From Fluviibacter sp039805725 (GTDB lineage: Bacteria > Pseudomonadota > Gammaproteobacteria > Burkholderiales > Rhodocyclaceae): a stretch of DNA of 8,753 nt. Below, one piece after another: positions 1 to 7,010 of this stretch (position 1 is the stretch's first letter; every line of letters begins with the position of its first letter). A model generated the notes under the pieces. The model worked only from the letters and a program-made list of their open reading frames with translations. It did no database searches and was not told the origin of the DNA. Location of the stretch: assembly GCA_039805725.1 (NCBI GenBank), contig JBDLTT010000008.1, positions 1 to 8,753 on the forward strand, given 5' to 3'. A program made the position numbers and the translations under genes.

Positions 1-282
1 TGCTCGCTGTGTATGGGTAACCAGGCACAGATCCGCAAGGGCTCGACCGCGATGTCGACCTCGACCCGTAACTTCCCGAATCGTCTGGGGATCGACACCC
101 GCGTGTATCTGGGTTCGGCCGAGCTGGCTTCGGTGTGTGCACTGCTGGGCCGTATCCCGACCCCGGCCGAGTACATGGAACACCAGGGCGTCATCAGCAA
201 AGATGCTGACAAGATCTACCGCTACATGAACTTCGATCAGATCAAGGAGTTCAAGGACGTGGCAGATACCGTCAACGTCTAA
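1..282 (+). CDS. acnB: Aconitate hydratase B (AcnB), C-terminal fragment
   Basis: This is the 3' end of the bifunctional aconitase / 2-methylisocitrate dehydratase AcnB of the TCA and methylcitrate cycles, a cytoplasmic [4Fe-4S] enzyme. The reading frame is open from base 1, so the gene starts outside the window; 93 residues and a TAA stop are present. The first residues read CSLCMGNQA, the signature in which the two cysteines correspond to the last two Fe-S cluster ligands of E. coli AcnB. The next conserved block, STSTRNFPNRLG, is the family's substrate-binding loop region. The tail (SAELASVCALLGRIPTPAEY, then YRYMNFDQ) also matches AcnB in order and spacing. From the CxxC to the stop, the length is close to that in E. 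coli. A strong terminator follows 20 bases after the stop, so acnB ends its transcription unit here. Identification is from remembered family sequence and I regard it as near certain. Confidence 0.96.
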   Translation, partial: CSLCMGNQAQIRKGSTAMSTSTRNFPNRLGIDTRVYLGSAELASVCALLGRIPTPAEYMEHQGVISKDADKIYRYMNFDQIKEFKDVADTVNV

Positions 283-302
283 GTTGATCCCGCAATAAAA
301 AG

Positions 303-334
303 AACCCGCCGCTCGCAAGACCGGCGGGTTTTTT
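303..334 (+). terminator. Rho-independent terminator of acnB
   Basis: A 9-bp perfect GC-rich stem (AACCCGCCG at 303-311 pairing with CGGCGGGTT at 322-330) with a 10-base loop runs directly into a T tract (329-334). It is preceded by an A-rich run (297-301), so the stem can extend through A-T pairs with a bulged G and may work weakly in the other direction too. It lies 20 bases after the acnB stop and separates acnB from the next gene. Confidence 0.9.
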
Positions 335-373
335 CATGGCGCAGATCTGGTAAATTGATCGCATTGCATCGAT

Positions 374-378
374 AGGAG
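374..378 (+). promoter_or_regulatory. Ribosome binding site of the 385-783 gene
   Basis: AGGAG lies 6 bases before the ATG at 385. A weak extended -10-like element (TG at 348-349, then TAAATT at 351-356) lies just upstream, but I see no convincing -35, so the promoter between the acnB terminator and this gene is not resolved. Confidence 0.75.
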
Positions 379-384
379 ACTGTC

Positions 385-783
385 ATGAAAAAAACCAAAC
401 TCGTTTTCGCTCTGGGCATAGCAACCATGGCAGGTGTGGCGCAGGCAGAAACGCTGCGTGCCATCACAGTCGAACAGAACGCCAGTTATGCGCTTGATGT
501 CGATAGCCTGACCAAGTCCAATGGAAAAACCGCCTTCGCCGTGCAGACGATCTACACCAACAAAATGAAGGCGCCCAATGGTGCCGATTACATCAAGGCA
601 ACCAATACCTTCCTGGCCGACTGCAAGGCAAAGACGCAGGCGCTGACGGGTGTGACGCTGATGGAAGGATCCGGCAAGGTGGTCTATAGCTACACACCAA
701 CGGTGAATGAAGCGCCGATGATCGTACCGGAAAAGAACTCGCTGGATGCCAAGATCATGCAGGTGGCTTGTAGCGCCAAGTGA
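385..783 (+). CDS. Small exported protein, surface-adhesin E-like fold
   Basis: This encodes a 132-residue exported protein of unproven function. Residues 1-21 form a clean Sec signal peptide: KK at the start, a hydrophobic core, and cleavage after AQA. The mature part is about 111 residues with two cysteines, Cys80 and Cys129, which probably form a disulfide in the periplasm. The order of motifs recalls the proteobacterial family related to Haemophilus surface-adhesin protein E: a YALDVDSL strand early on, FLADCKAK with the first Cys, then GSGKVVYSY, a MIVPEKNS turn and a final QVACSAK with the second Cys. This is recognition of pattern, not a search result. In that family many members are periplasmic or surface lipoproteins of unknown role; this one has no lipobox. 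It stands alone, between the acnB terminator and the convergent mgtA, whose stop is 4 bases from its own. Confidence 0.85.
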   Translation: MKKTKLVFALGIATMAGVAQAETLRAITVEQNASYALDVDSLTKSNGKTAFAVQTIYTNKMKAPNGADYIKATNTFLADCKAKTQALTGVTLMEGSGKVVYSYTPTVNEAPMIVPEKNSLDAKIMQVACSAK

Positions 784-787
784 CGTA

Positions 788-3337
788 TCAAGCCTGTTGT
801 TTAGCCATGTGCTGGTAAAAGCGTCGTTTAACGATCTCCAGCAGCATCAGATAACTTGCCACCATACCCGCCAGAATCGCGAAGAAGAGCGGCGGCAAAG
901 GCTCAAAGCCAAGCGCGCTGGCCAGCGGTGTAAACGGTAGCAGGCAGGTGAGTAGTACAACGCCAATCGATGTGGCAGCCAGCCATGGGTTGGGGCGGCT
1001 TTTCCAGGCACTACCAGCAGTACGGATGATGAAAATCGCCAGTACCTGGCTGGCGAGTGACTCCACGAACCAGCCCGTGTGAAATAGAGTCTCGTTCGCT
1101 TTGAAGATCCAGAGCATGACGCCAAAGGTCATGAAATCGAAGAGCGAACTCACCGGGCCGGCGGCCCACATGAATTTGCGAATGAACGCGATATCCCAAT
1201 GCTGGGGTTTGAGTAAGGTGTCGCTATCGACGTTATCCATAGGAATCGGAAACTCCGACAGATCGTAGAGCAGGTTGTTAAGGAGAACCTGTGCCGGCAA
1301 TAACGGCAGAAAGGGCAAGAAGAGCGTGGCGGCCGCCATGCTACACATATTCCCGAAGTTGGAGCTCGTACCCATCATGATGTACTTCATGATGTTGGTC
1401 GTAGTCCGACGGCCTTCACTGACACCTTGGCAGATGACGTTGAGATCTTGCTTGAGCAGAATCAGATCGGCCGCTTCGCGAGCGACATCGACAGCAGTAT
1501 CGACCGAAATGCCGACATCGGCTGCGTGTAGTGAAGGGGCATCGTTGATGCCATCCCCCAGATAGCCGACGGTGTGACCTTGGAGCTTGAAGGCAAGGAT
1601 GATGCGTTTTTTCTCGACGGGATTGATGCGGCAGAATAAATTGACATCGTGGATGCGTGCCGCCAGACTGGCGTCGTCCATGGCGGCAACATCGTGGCCA
1701 AGCAGAACACCTGTGACCGGCATGCCAATCAGATTGCAAACATAACGGGTGACTTCTTCGCTATCGCCGGTCAGAATCCGCACACTAACGCCGCTATTGG
1801 TGAGGGTTTTAATGGCCGCAGCTGCGCTTTGTTTGGGCGGATCGAGAAATGCAGCAAAGCCAGCAAACGTCAGTGCAGTTTCGTCATCGATTACCGCGTG
1901 ATCATGCCCTGTGGGTACATCACGCCAGGCGATGCCGAGAACTTTGAACCCTTCGTTGCCAAGCTTCGTCTGTAGTTTCTTAATCCGTTCTCGGTCCGCG
2001 TCGGTGATTGGGCAGATGCCCTCGCTGCATTGCCATTGTGTGCAATGCTTCAAGACGTCTTCCGGGGCACCTTTGACAATGAGCTGACGTTGGTTGTTAT
2101 TGGCGATGAGCACGGAAACACGGCGTCGCTCGAAATCGAAAGGAACTTCGTCGATCTTTATCCATTGTTCGTCGGCAATGGGTGCATCGAGTTCATGGTG
2201 ATCCAGAATCGCATCGTCGAGTGGGCTGCGTAGACCCGATTCGAAGTGGCTGTTCAGATAGGCAAGCCGCAACACGGCTGCGCTGTCTTCGCCGAGCGCG
2301 TTTACGTGGCGCTCCAGGCGAATCCGTGCCTCGGTCAGTGTCCCGGTCTTGTCGGTGCACAGGAGGTCCATCCCGCCAAGGTCTTCAATAGCAGATAGCT
2401 TTTTGACGATCACACGCTGCTTAGACAGACGAATTGCCCCTCGGGATAGCGTCAGCGTCACGATCATGGGGAGCAATTCGGGGGTTAATCCCACCGCTAG
2501 CGCGATCGAGAAGAGAAACGATTCCAGCAGCGGGCGTTGAAAGACAGCATTAATCAGGAAGACAAACAGCATCAAGAAGATGGTGAGCCGCATGATCAGT
2601 TGGCCAAAGGACTGAAGGCCAATTTCAAAGCGGGTTGGTGGCGCTTGATCCATGAGGGTTTCGGCGATATCGCCCAGCGCAGTCTGTTCGCCAGTTCTGC
2701 AAACGACGGCCGTGGCCATACCGCTTACCACCGAGGTGCCCATAAAGACCGCATTATCAGCGTCTGCTAGCGCTTCAGTGGCAATCGTCAGTGCGCCAGC
2801 ATGTTTTTCTACAGGAAAGGTTTCGCCGGTCAGTACCGACTGGTTTATGAAAAAGTCCTTGGCATCCAGCAACCGGCAATCTGCGGGTACTAGCGCCCCG
2901 GCATTGAGTAACACCACATCGCCAGGAACAATCTTTTCAATTCGTGTTTCAACGAGCTGTCCATCGCGTAAGACCGTCGCCCGAACCGCCACCTGTTTCT
3001 TGAGGAGATTGGCCGCGTGCTGGGCGCGATGTTCCTGAATGAAATCCAGCGTCACGCTCAGCAGAACAATCGCCCAGATGATCCAGGCGCCTTCGACTTC
3101 ACCCATCAAAGCCGACAGGCCGCTGGCAACGAGCAGAATCAGCACCAGCGGGTTCTTGAAGTGTGCCAGATACTGCATCAAGACGCTGCGGCGTGGCGTT
3201 GTACCGAAAAGATTCCGCCCGTAACGGGTTAGGCGCCTTTTAGCTTCCTGAGCCGATAAGCCACTGGCACGACTGTCCAACGCCTCTAGAAGTTCGGGCA
3301 GCGGAGTGTTCCAGAATTTGGCCTGTGCTTTTGTCAT
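788..3337 (-). CDS. mgtA: Magnesium-transporting P-type ATPase (MgtA/MgtB type)
   Basis: This is an inner-membrane P3B-type ATPase that imports Mg2+ using ATP. In the 849-residue form chosen here, the actuator motif LTGET is near residue 170, and the phosphorylated Asp of DKTGTLT is Asp329. The nucleotide-binding VKGAPED follows, and the hinge motif GDGINDAP has Asp595 and Asp599. The MgtA-specific M4 sequence GLTPELLPMIV and the block SSNFGNMCSMA before M5 are present, followed by a typical C-terminal set of hydrophobic segments. It looks intact; E. coli MgtA is about 50 residues longer, mostly at the N-terminus. The start is uncertain. The ATG at 3337 has a close AGGA, and homology begins soon after it; an upstream in-frame ATG at 3379 adds 14 residues but sits over a -10-like TATACT (3369-3364), with no good ribosome site. 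The gene is divergent from the CHAT operon. Too little space remains for the long Mg2+-sensing leader known from Salmonella mgtA. Confidence 0.95.
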   Translation of the reverse strand: MTKAQAKFWNTPLPELLEALDSRASGLSAQEAKRRLTRYGRNLFGTTPRRSVLMQYLAHFKNPLVLILLVASGLSALMGEVEGAWIIWAIVLLSVTLDFIQEHRAQHAANLLKKQVAVRATVLRDGQLVETRIEKIVPGDVVLLNAGALVPADCRLLDAKDFFINQSVLTGETFPVEKHAGALTIATEALADADNAVFMGTSVVSGMATAVVCRTGEQTALGDIAETLMDQAPPTRFEIGLQSFGQLIMRLTIFLMLFVFLINAVFQRPLLESFLFSIALAVGLTPELLPMIVTLTLSRGAIRLSKQRVIVKKLSAIEDLGGMDLLCTDKTGTLTEARIRLERHVNALGEDSAAVLRLAYLNSHFESGLRSPLDDAILDHHELDAPIADEQWIKIDEVPFDFERRRVSVLIANNNQRQLIVKGAPEDVLKHCTQWQCSEGICPITDADRERIKKLQTKLGNEGFKVLGIAWRDVPTGHDHAVIDDETALTFAGFAAFLDPPKQSAAAAIKTLTNSGVSVRILTGDSEEVTRYVCNLIGMPVTGVLLGHDVAAMDDASLAARIHDVNLFCRINPVEKKRIILAFKLQGHTVGYLGDGINDAPSLHAADVGISVDTAVDVAREAADLILLKQDLNVICQGVSEGRRTTTNIMKYIMMGTSSNFGNMCSMAAATLFLPFLPLLPAQVLLNNLLYDLSEFPIPMDNVDSDTLLKPQHWDIAFIRKFMWAAGPVSSLFDFMTFGVMLWIFKANETLFHTGWFVESLASQVLAIFIIRTAGSAWKSRPNPWLAATSIGVVLLTCLLPFTPLASALGFEPLPPLFFAILAGMVASYLMLLEIVKRRFYQHMAKQQA

Positions 3338-3378
3338 AATCCTGAAAAAAGGGTTCCGGTTAGAGTATAAGCTGGCCA

Positions 3379-3406
3379 TTCACTCTGTGGTCGTTTTGTA
3401 TAGAAT
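3379..3406 (+). promoter_or_regulatory. Candidate promoter of the CHAT operon
   Basis: TTCACT (3379-3384, 4 of 6 to the sigma70 -35) and TAGAAT (3401-3406, 5 of 6 to the -10) are separated by 16 bases. They lie just upstream of the CHAT start at 3433, inside the 95-base divergent region. If used, transcription would begin near 3413 with a very short leader. A -10-like TATACT for mgtA occurs on the other strand at 3369-3364 with a poor -35, so the two promoters would be nearly back to back. This is from eye matching only. Confidence 0.3.
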
Positions 3407-3422
3407 GAGTGCTCAAATCAAC

Positions 3423-3426
3423 GGGG
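3423..3426 (+). promoter_or_regulatory. Ribosome binding site that sets the CHAT start
   Basis: GGGG lies 6 bases before the ATG at 3433. It favours that ATG over the in-frame GTG at 3409, which would also put eight extra residues before the basic start of an otherwise canonical signal peptide. Confidence 0.55.
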
Positions 3427-3432
3427 TATGCA

Positions 3433-6400
3433 ATGAAACGACTGCGACTAAATCTAGGTTTATGTGGCATGTGCATTTTGGCGATAAGCCTCGTGAGTAT
3501 CTCGTATGCACAGGATGCGTCAGAGCTAGCTCAGATCGCAGCCGATGAGGCTAAGATTCCTAAGGCACCTCGCAGCAGTGCAGATGTATTCCGAATGCTG
3601 GATCAGCACCAGCCTGACCCGAAACGAATTCAGGCGCTCATCAAAGAGGCTGATGCGTCGCCACCGACTGGAATATCCGAACGCGATCTTTGTCTTTTTT
3701 ATCAGAACCGCTCGCTAGCGGCGGCCACCCTAGGCAGGTTGAATCAAGCTGAAGAAGATTCAAAAAAGGCCATAGAGCTCACTTCCGTCAATGACAAAAA
3801 CTTGCTTTCCGATTCGTATTCTGCGGCAGCTGGTGCAGCGCTTGTTGCAGGACATCCGCAACGGGCTATTGAATACATTCAACAAGGTCTTGACCAGATC
3901 AATCGAATCAGAGATTCGACAGCCGGTTACTTGCTGGGATCGAGCCGTTTTTTATTGTCGGCTTATTTGATGCTTGGTGATACCGAAGCAGCAGAAAAGG
4001 CGAACCAGCAATTGGCGCAGGCTTATGCTGAAGTGCAGACATACAAGAAGGGTTGGCCAGAATGGCAGCACCACTGGACACAAAATTATCGGGCGGGTAG
4101 AGGAGTCTATTTCCTGGGTATTGGCAAGCCTGTTGAAGCAGAGTTTGAGCTACTACGAGCAAAGGATGCGATCGAAACCCAAAAAGCACGACAGGAACGC
4201 GGTGAATTCGCAGGTTCAACCCGTAGGCCGCAGCAAGCAAGTACGATTGACTCTGGGCGTGAAACAATATTGCGTTTATTAGGGCGGGCGACCCTGGGTC
4301 AGGGCAAATCAGCTCTGTCGGAATATTACTTTCGTGAAGCATTGAAAATTAACCTAACCGAACAGAGCAGAGCGTCGCCGCGAGTCGCTTTGTCGCTTAG
4401 CGGTTTGTCCCATGCGGTCGCAGAACAAGGGCGTTTGGATGAGTCAGTGCAACTATCCAAAGCGGCATTGCAGAGTATGAAAGAGTCCGGAGCCAGCCAA
4501 TCTTCGTTGAACGTGATTGAAGCCTATCGCTCCTATGCGGATGCTTTATCAACGAATGGCAACTACAAGCTGGCGCTTGATCAATATGGATTGATGAAGC
4601 AGGGTTTGGCGCAAAACCCTGAATTGCAGGCGCGCTATCGTAGGAAGGGTGATTTTGAAGAGCAAATCGCTTTGTTAGAAATGGGGCAGAACGCTGAGGC
4701 TGAGACCCAGGCACGGGCTATGGCCGATGAGTTAGTGGCCAAGTTGGGTGAAAACCACCCCAGAGCGGCTATGGCTCAGGCGTTTTACGCCACCGCACTC
4801 GATCGTAGCGGCAAATACAGCGAAGCTGTACAACGCTTTTCTAAATGCATTCCTGTCTTGATCAGTAAAGCCCAGCAAAGCTCTGAGGCAGGCGCCCAGA
4901 GCGTGCGCCAACAAAAGCGCCTGTCGATTGTGATCGAAGGCTATATCGATGCGCTGTTCAAATCAGGCGCTGGTAACAAAGAGAATTTGAATCTGGCCTT
5001 CCAGCTCTCGGATACGGCTAAAGGCAGCAACGTGCAGAAGGCGATGACCCAAAGCACGGCGCGTGCCGCCATCAAGGATCCAGCTTTGGCTGAATTGGCT
5101 CGCAAAGAGCAGGACGCACAACGCCAGATCCAAACCTTGACTGAACTTCAGGCCTCTTTGGCATCGGCGCCATCTAGCCAGCAACTGCCAGGTATTCAGG
5201 CTAAGTTAAAAAGTGATGTCGATAAGCTGACAAGTCAGCGTGACGATCTGCGCAAAGATATCGCCCGTAAGTTCCCTGAATATGCAGATCTGGTCGATCC
5301 CAAACCTGTAACTGTGGATCGAGTCGCCAAGCTACTGCAACCAGGCGAAGTGCTGGTCAACTGGTATTTGGGGGATTGGGGTAGTTATGTCTGGGTGATC
5401 AGCAACAAAGGTCTGGCAGCATCATCGGCGCTGTCGATTACTCGGGTGCAGGTGGCGAACGATGTGGCCAAGTTACGTAAATCTTTGGACCCTCATGTTT
5501 CGTCGGTTGACGAGATTCCCCCCTATGACATGACGGTCGCTAATAACCTGTACAACAAACTGCTGGCGCCTGTGAAATCTTCACTGGAGGGTCAGAAGGT
5601 TGTGCTGGCTGTGCCGCATGCCGAACTCGGTCAATTGCCGATCGCCGTGCTCACCACCAAGCCATTCGCCCAGCCTGCGAAGGGTAGCCAAAACTTTGCA
5701 GGGTATCGGAATGCCCCATGGTTGGTTCGCGATGTGGCCATTCTTCAACTACCCTCGGTCACGGCGTTGGCTGCACTTAGAGCAGCTCCCAAAAACTCTG
5801 ACAACGCTGGAACCTTCATTGGCTTTGGTGACCCATATTTCAGCCCGGATCAGGCAGGCAGTTTTAAGGTGGCAGATGCTAGTGTGATGTCTAGTCGTGG
5901 CAAGCCTCTCAAACTGCGCAGTGCTCCGAATACGCGTGGCGTCAGTAGCGCTGAATTAGGGCTGTTGCCGCGTCTGCCAGACACTGAGGTAGAGCTTAAA
6001 GACGTAGCGGCCGTCTTCAAGGCAGACCCCGAAAAAGATATTTACCTGCATGAGCGGGCTAGCGTTAGCAATGTTCTGAAAGCCGACCTGTCTAACAAGT
6101 CTGTGGTCATGTTCTCCACGCATGGCCTGGTGCCGGGCGATCTGGATGGTCTGACTCAGCCCGCGCTAGCGATGTCGAGCCCACAGGTGACTGGCGAGAA
6201 GCAGGGTGACGGCTTGTTACGCATGGATCAAATACTGAATCTGAAACTGAATGCCGACTGGGTAGTGCTCTCAGCCTGTAATACCGCCGCCGGGTCGGGT
6301 AAGGACACGGAAGCTGTATCGGGTTTGGGGCGCGCCTTCTTCTATGCGGGTGCGCGCGCCATGCTGGTTTCAAATTGGCCCGTAGATACGGTATCGTCCC

Positions 6401-6564
6401 GGTTGCTGATGGTGGATATCTTCAAGCGTCAGCAGGGAAAAAATACTGGCAAACCCGAAGCACTTCGTCAGGCGGAGCTAGAACTGGCTGATAAAGGGAG
6501 TGCTTCCGGCTATGCTTATGCCCATCCGCTTTTCTGGGCGCCGTTTGTGGTGATTGGAGATTGA
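3433..6564 (+). CDS. Secreted TPR-CHAT protein, caspase/separase-like protease
   Basis: This 1043-residue protein has a C-terminal CHAT domain (caspase HetF associated with TPRs), a clan CD cysteine-protease fold. Residues 1-26 form a Sec signal peptide (basic KRLR start, hydrophobic core, cleavage after SYA) without a lipobox. Residues about 75-480 are helical TPR-like repeats, with turns such as GRLNQAEED (101), GHPQRAIEY (140), GRLDESVQL (333), GNYKLALDQ (376) and GKYSEAVQRF (460). A coiled-coil linker spans about 549-620 and ends in FPEYADLVDP. The CHAT domain runs from about 637 to the end. It contains the putative catalytic His897 in FSTHGLV, Cys949 in LSACNTAAG, the family block AFFYAGARAMLVSNWPVD and the closing HPLFWAPFVVIG, so it looks full length and potentially active. 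The signal peptide places it in the periplasm or outside. It is the first gene of a tight three-gene operon. The natural substrate is unknown. GC looks lower than in nrdJ or acnB. Confidence 0.93.
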   Translation: MKRLRLNLGLCGMCILAISLVSISYAQDASELAQIAADEAKIPKAPRSSADVFRMLDQHQPDPKRIQALIKEADASPPTGISERDLCLFYQNRSLAAATLGRLNQAEEDSKKAIELTSVNDKNLLSDSYSAAAGAALVAGHPQRAIEYIQQGLDQINRIRDSTAGYLLGSSRFLLSAYLMLGDTEAAEKANQQLAQAYAEVQTYKKGWPEWQHHWTQNYRAGRGVYFLGIGKPVEAEFELLRAKDAIETQKARQERGEFAGSTRRPQQASTIDSGRETILRLLGRATLGQGKSALSEYYFREALKINLTEQSRASPRVALSLSGLSHAVAEQGRLDESVQLSKAALQSMKESGASQSSLNVIEAYRSYADALSTNGNYKLALDQYGLMKQGLAQNPELQARYRRKGDFEEQIALLEMGQNAEAETQARAMADELVAKLGENHPRAAMAQAFYATALDRSGKYSEAVQRFSKCIPVLISKAQQSSEAGAQSVRQQKRLSIVIEGYIDALFKSGAGNKENLNLAFQLSDTAKGSNVQKAMTQSTARAAIKDPALAELARKEQDAQRQIQTLTELQASLASAPSSQQLPGIQAKLKSDVDKLTSQRDDLRKDIARKFPEYADLVDPKPVTVDRVAKLLQPGEVLVNWYLGDWGSYVWVISNKGLAASSALSITRVQVANDVAKLRKSLDPHVSSVDEIPPYDMTVANNLYNKLLAPVKSSLEGQKVVLAVPHAELGQLPIAVLTTKPFAQPAKGSQNFAGYRNAPWLVRDVAILQLPSVTALAALRAAPKNSDNAGTFIGFGDPYFSPDQAGSFKVADASVMSSRGKPLKLRSAPNTRGVSSAELGLLPRLPDTEVELKDVAAVFKADPEKDIYLHERASVSNVLKADLSNKSVVMFSTHGLVPGDLDGLTQPALAMSSPQVTGEKQGDGLLRMDQILNLKLNADWVVLSACNTAAGSGKDTEAVSGLGRAFFYAGARAMLVSNWPVDTVSSRLLMVDIFKRQQGKNTGKPEALRQAELELADKGSASGYAYAHPLFWAPFVVIGD
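6556..6559 (+). promoter_or_regulatory. Ribosome binding site inside the CHAT gene end
   Basis: GGAG lies 7 bases before the ATG at 6567 and within the last codons of the CHAT gene. It supports the ATG start over the in-frame TTG at 6561, and shows that the second gene is translated right after the first. Confidence 0.7.
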
Positions 6565-6566
6565 CC

Positions 6567-7010
6567 ATGAGATTCCGTAGCGTTGTGTTATCTGGTTTGG
6601 CTGTGCTGGTCTTAAACACGACCGACGTTTATGCTGCACCTTTGATTACCGCAAAAGAAGCGAAGTTGCCCGATGCCGCCGGAGGCCTCAATACGCGCGG
6701 CATTTCGCGCGGCCCTGGGATCAAAGTGGTGTCTCCGGAGGCGGGAGTGCAGAATAAGGGTCCGTTCGAATTCAAAGTCGATTTTGAGCCCAGAGGTGGT
6801 GCGACGATTGATAAATCCTCGATCAAGGTTATTTACATGAAGTCACCGGTGGTGGATCTGACGCCGCGCATCAAAGGGGCGCTGACGGATAACGGGTTTG
6901 ACTTGAAAAACGCCGAGATCCCTCCGGGTGAGCATCAGATCAAAATTATGGTCAAAGATTCCGATGGTCGCGAGGCATCAATGACCACGACGCTGATTAG
7001 CGCCAAATGA
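6567..7010 (+). CDS. Small exported Ig/cadherin-like beta protein, CHAT partner
   Basis: This is a 147-residue exported protein; I do not recognise a named family. Residues 1-23 are a Sec signal peptide (RFR start, hydrophobic core, cleavage after VYA). Residues about 24-45 look unstructured. The rest, about 100 residues, alternates beta-strand and turn: IKVVSPEAG, then FEFKVDFEPRGGA, IDKSSIKVIYM, a short helical or loop part around VDLTPRIKG, and IPPGEHQIKIMVKDSDGRE near the end. The last motif is typical of Ig-like or cadherin-like repeats in which a strand is followed by a D-x-D-G turn. There are no cysteines and no anchor, so it is probably soluble in the periplasm. The ATG is 2 bases after the CHAT stop, and its own stop overlaps the next start. 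A role as binding partner, adaptor or substrate of the CHAT protease is a guess based on this coupling. Confidence 0.85.
   Translation: MRFRSVVLSGLAVLVLNTTDVYAAPLITAKEAKLPDAAGGLNTRGISRGPGIKVVSPEAGVQNKGPFEFKVDFEPRGGATIDKSSIKVIYMKSPVVDLTPRIKGALTDNGFDLKNAEIPPGEHQIKIMVKDSDGREASMTTTLISAK

Noticed and set aside
847..3232. Several open frames of 60-130 codons on both strands within mgtA
   Set aside because: They lie in other frames of a clear P-type ATPase gene, encode low-complexity or arginine/serine-rich peptides and lack ribosome sites.
3409..3432. GTG start giving a longer CHAT protein
   Set aside because: The ATG at 3433 has a GGGG at 6 bases and begins a normal signal peptide; the GTG has no ribosome site and would overlap the candidate promoter.
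3338..3432. Mg2+ riboswitch or leader peptide for mgtA
   Set aside because: The gap is too short for the known leader and no M-box-like structure or short leader frame could be seen.
3908..6373. Open frames of 60-144 codons across the CHAT gene
   Set aside because: They are shadows of an intact 1043-residue protein whose family motifs run through the same bases.
6561..6566. TTG start for the Ig-like gene
   Set aside because: It overlaps the CHAT stop and is too close to GGAG; the ATG at 6567 has correct spacing and adds only two fewer residues.
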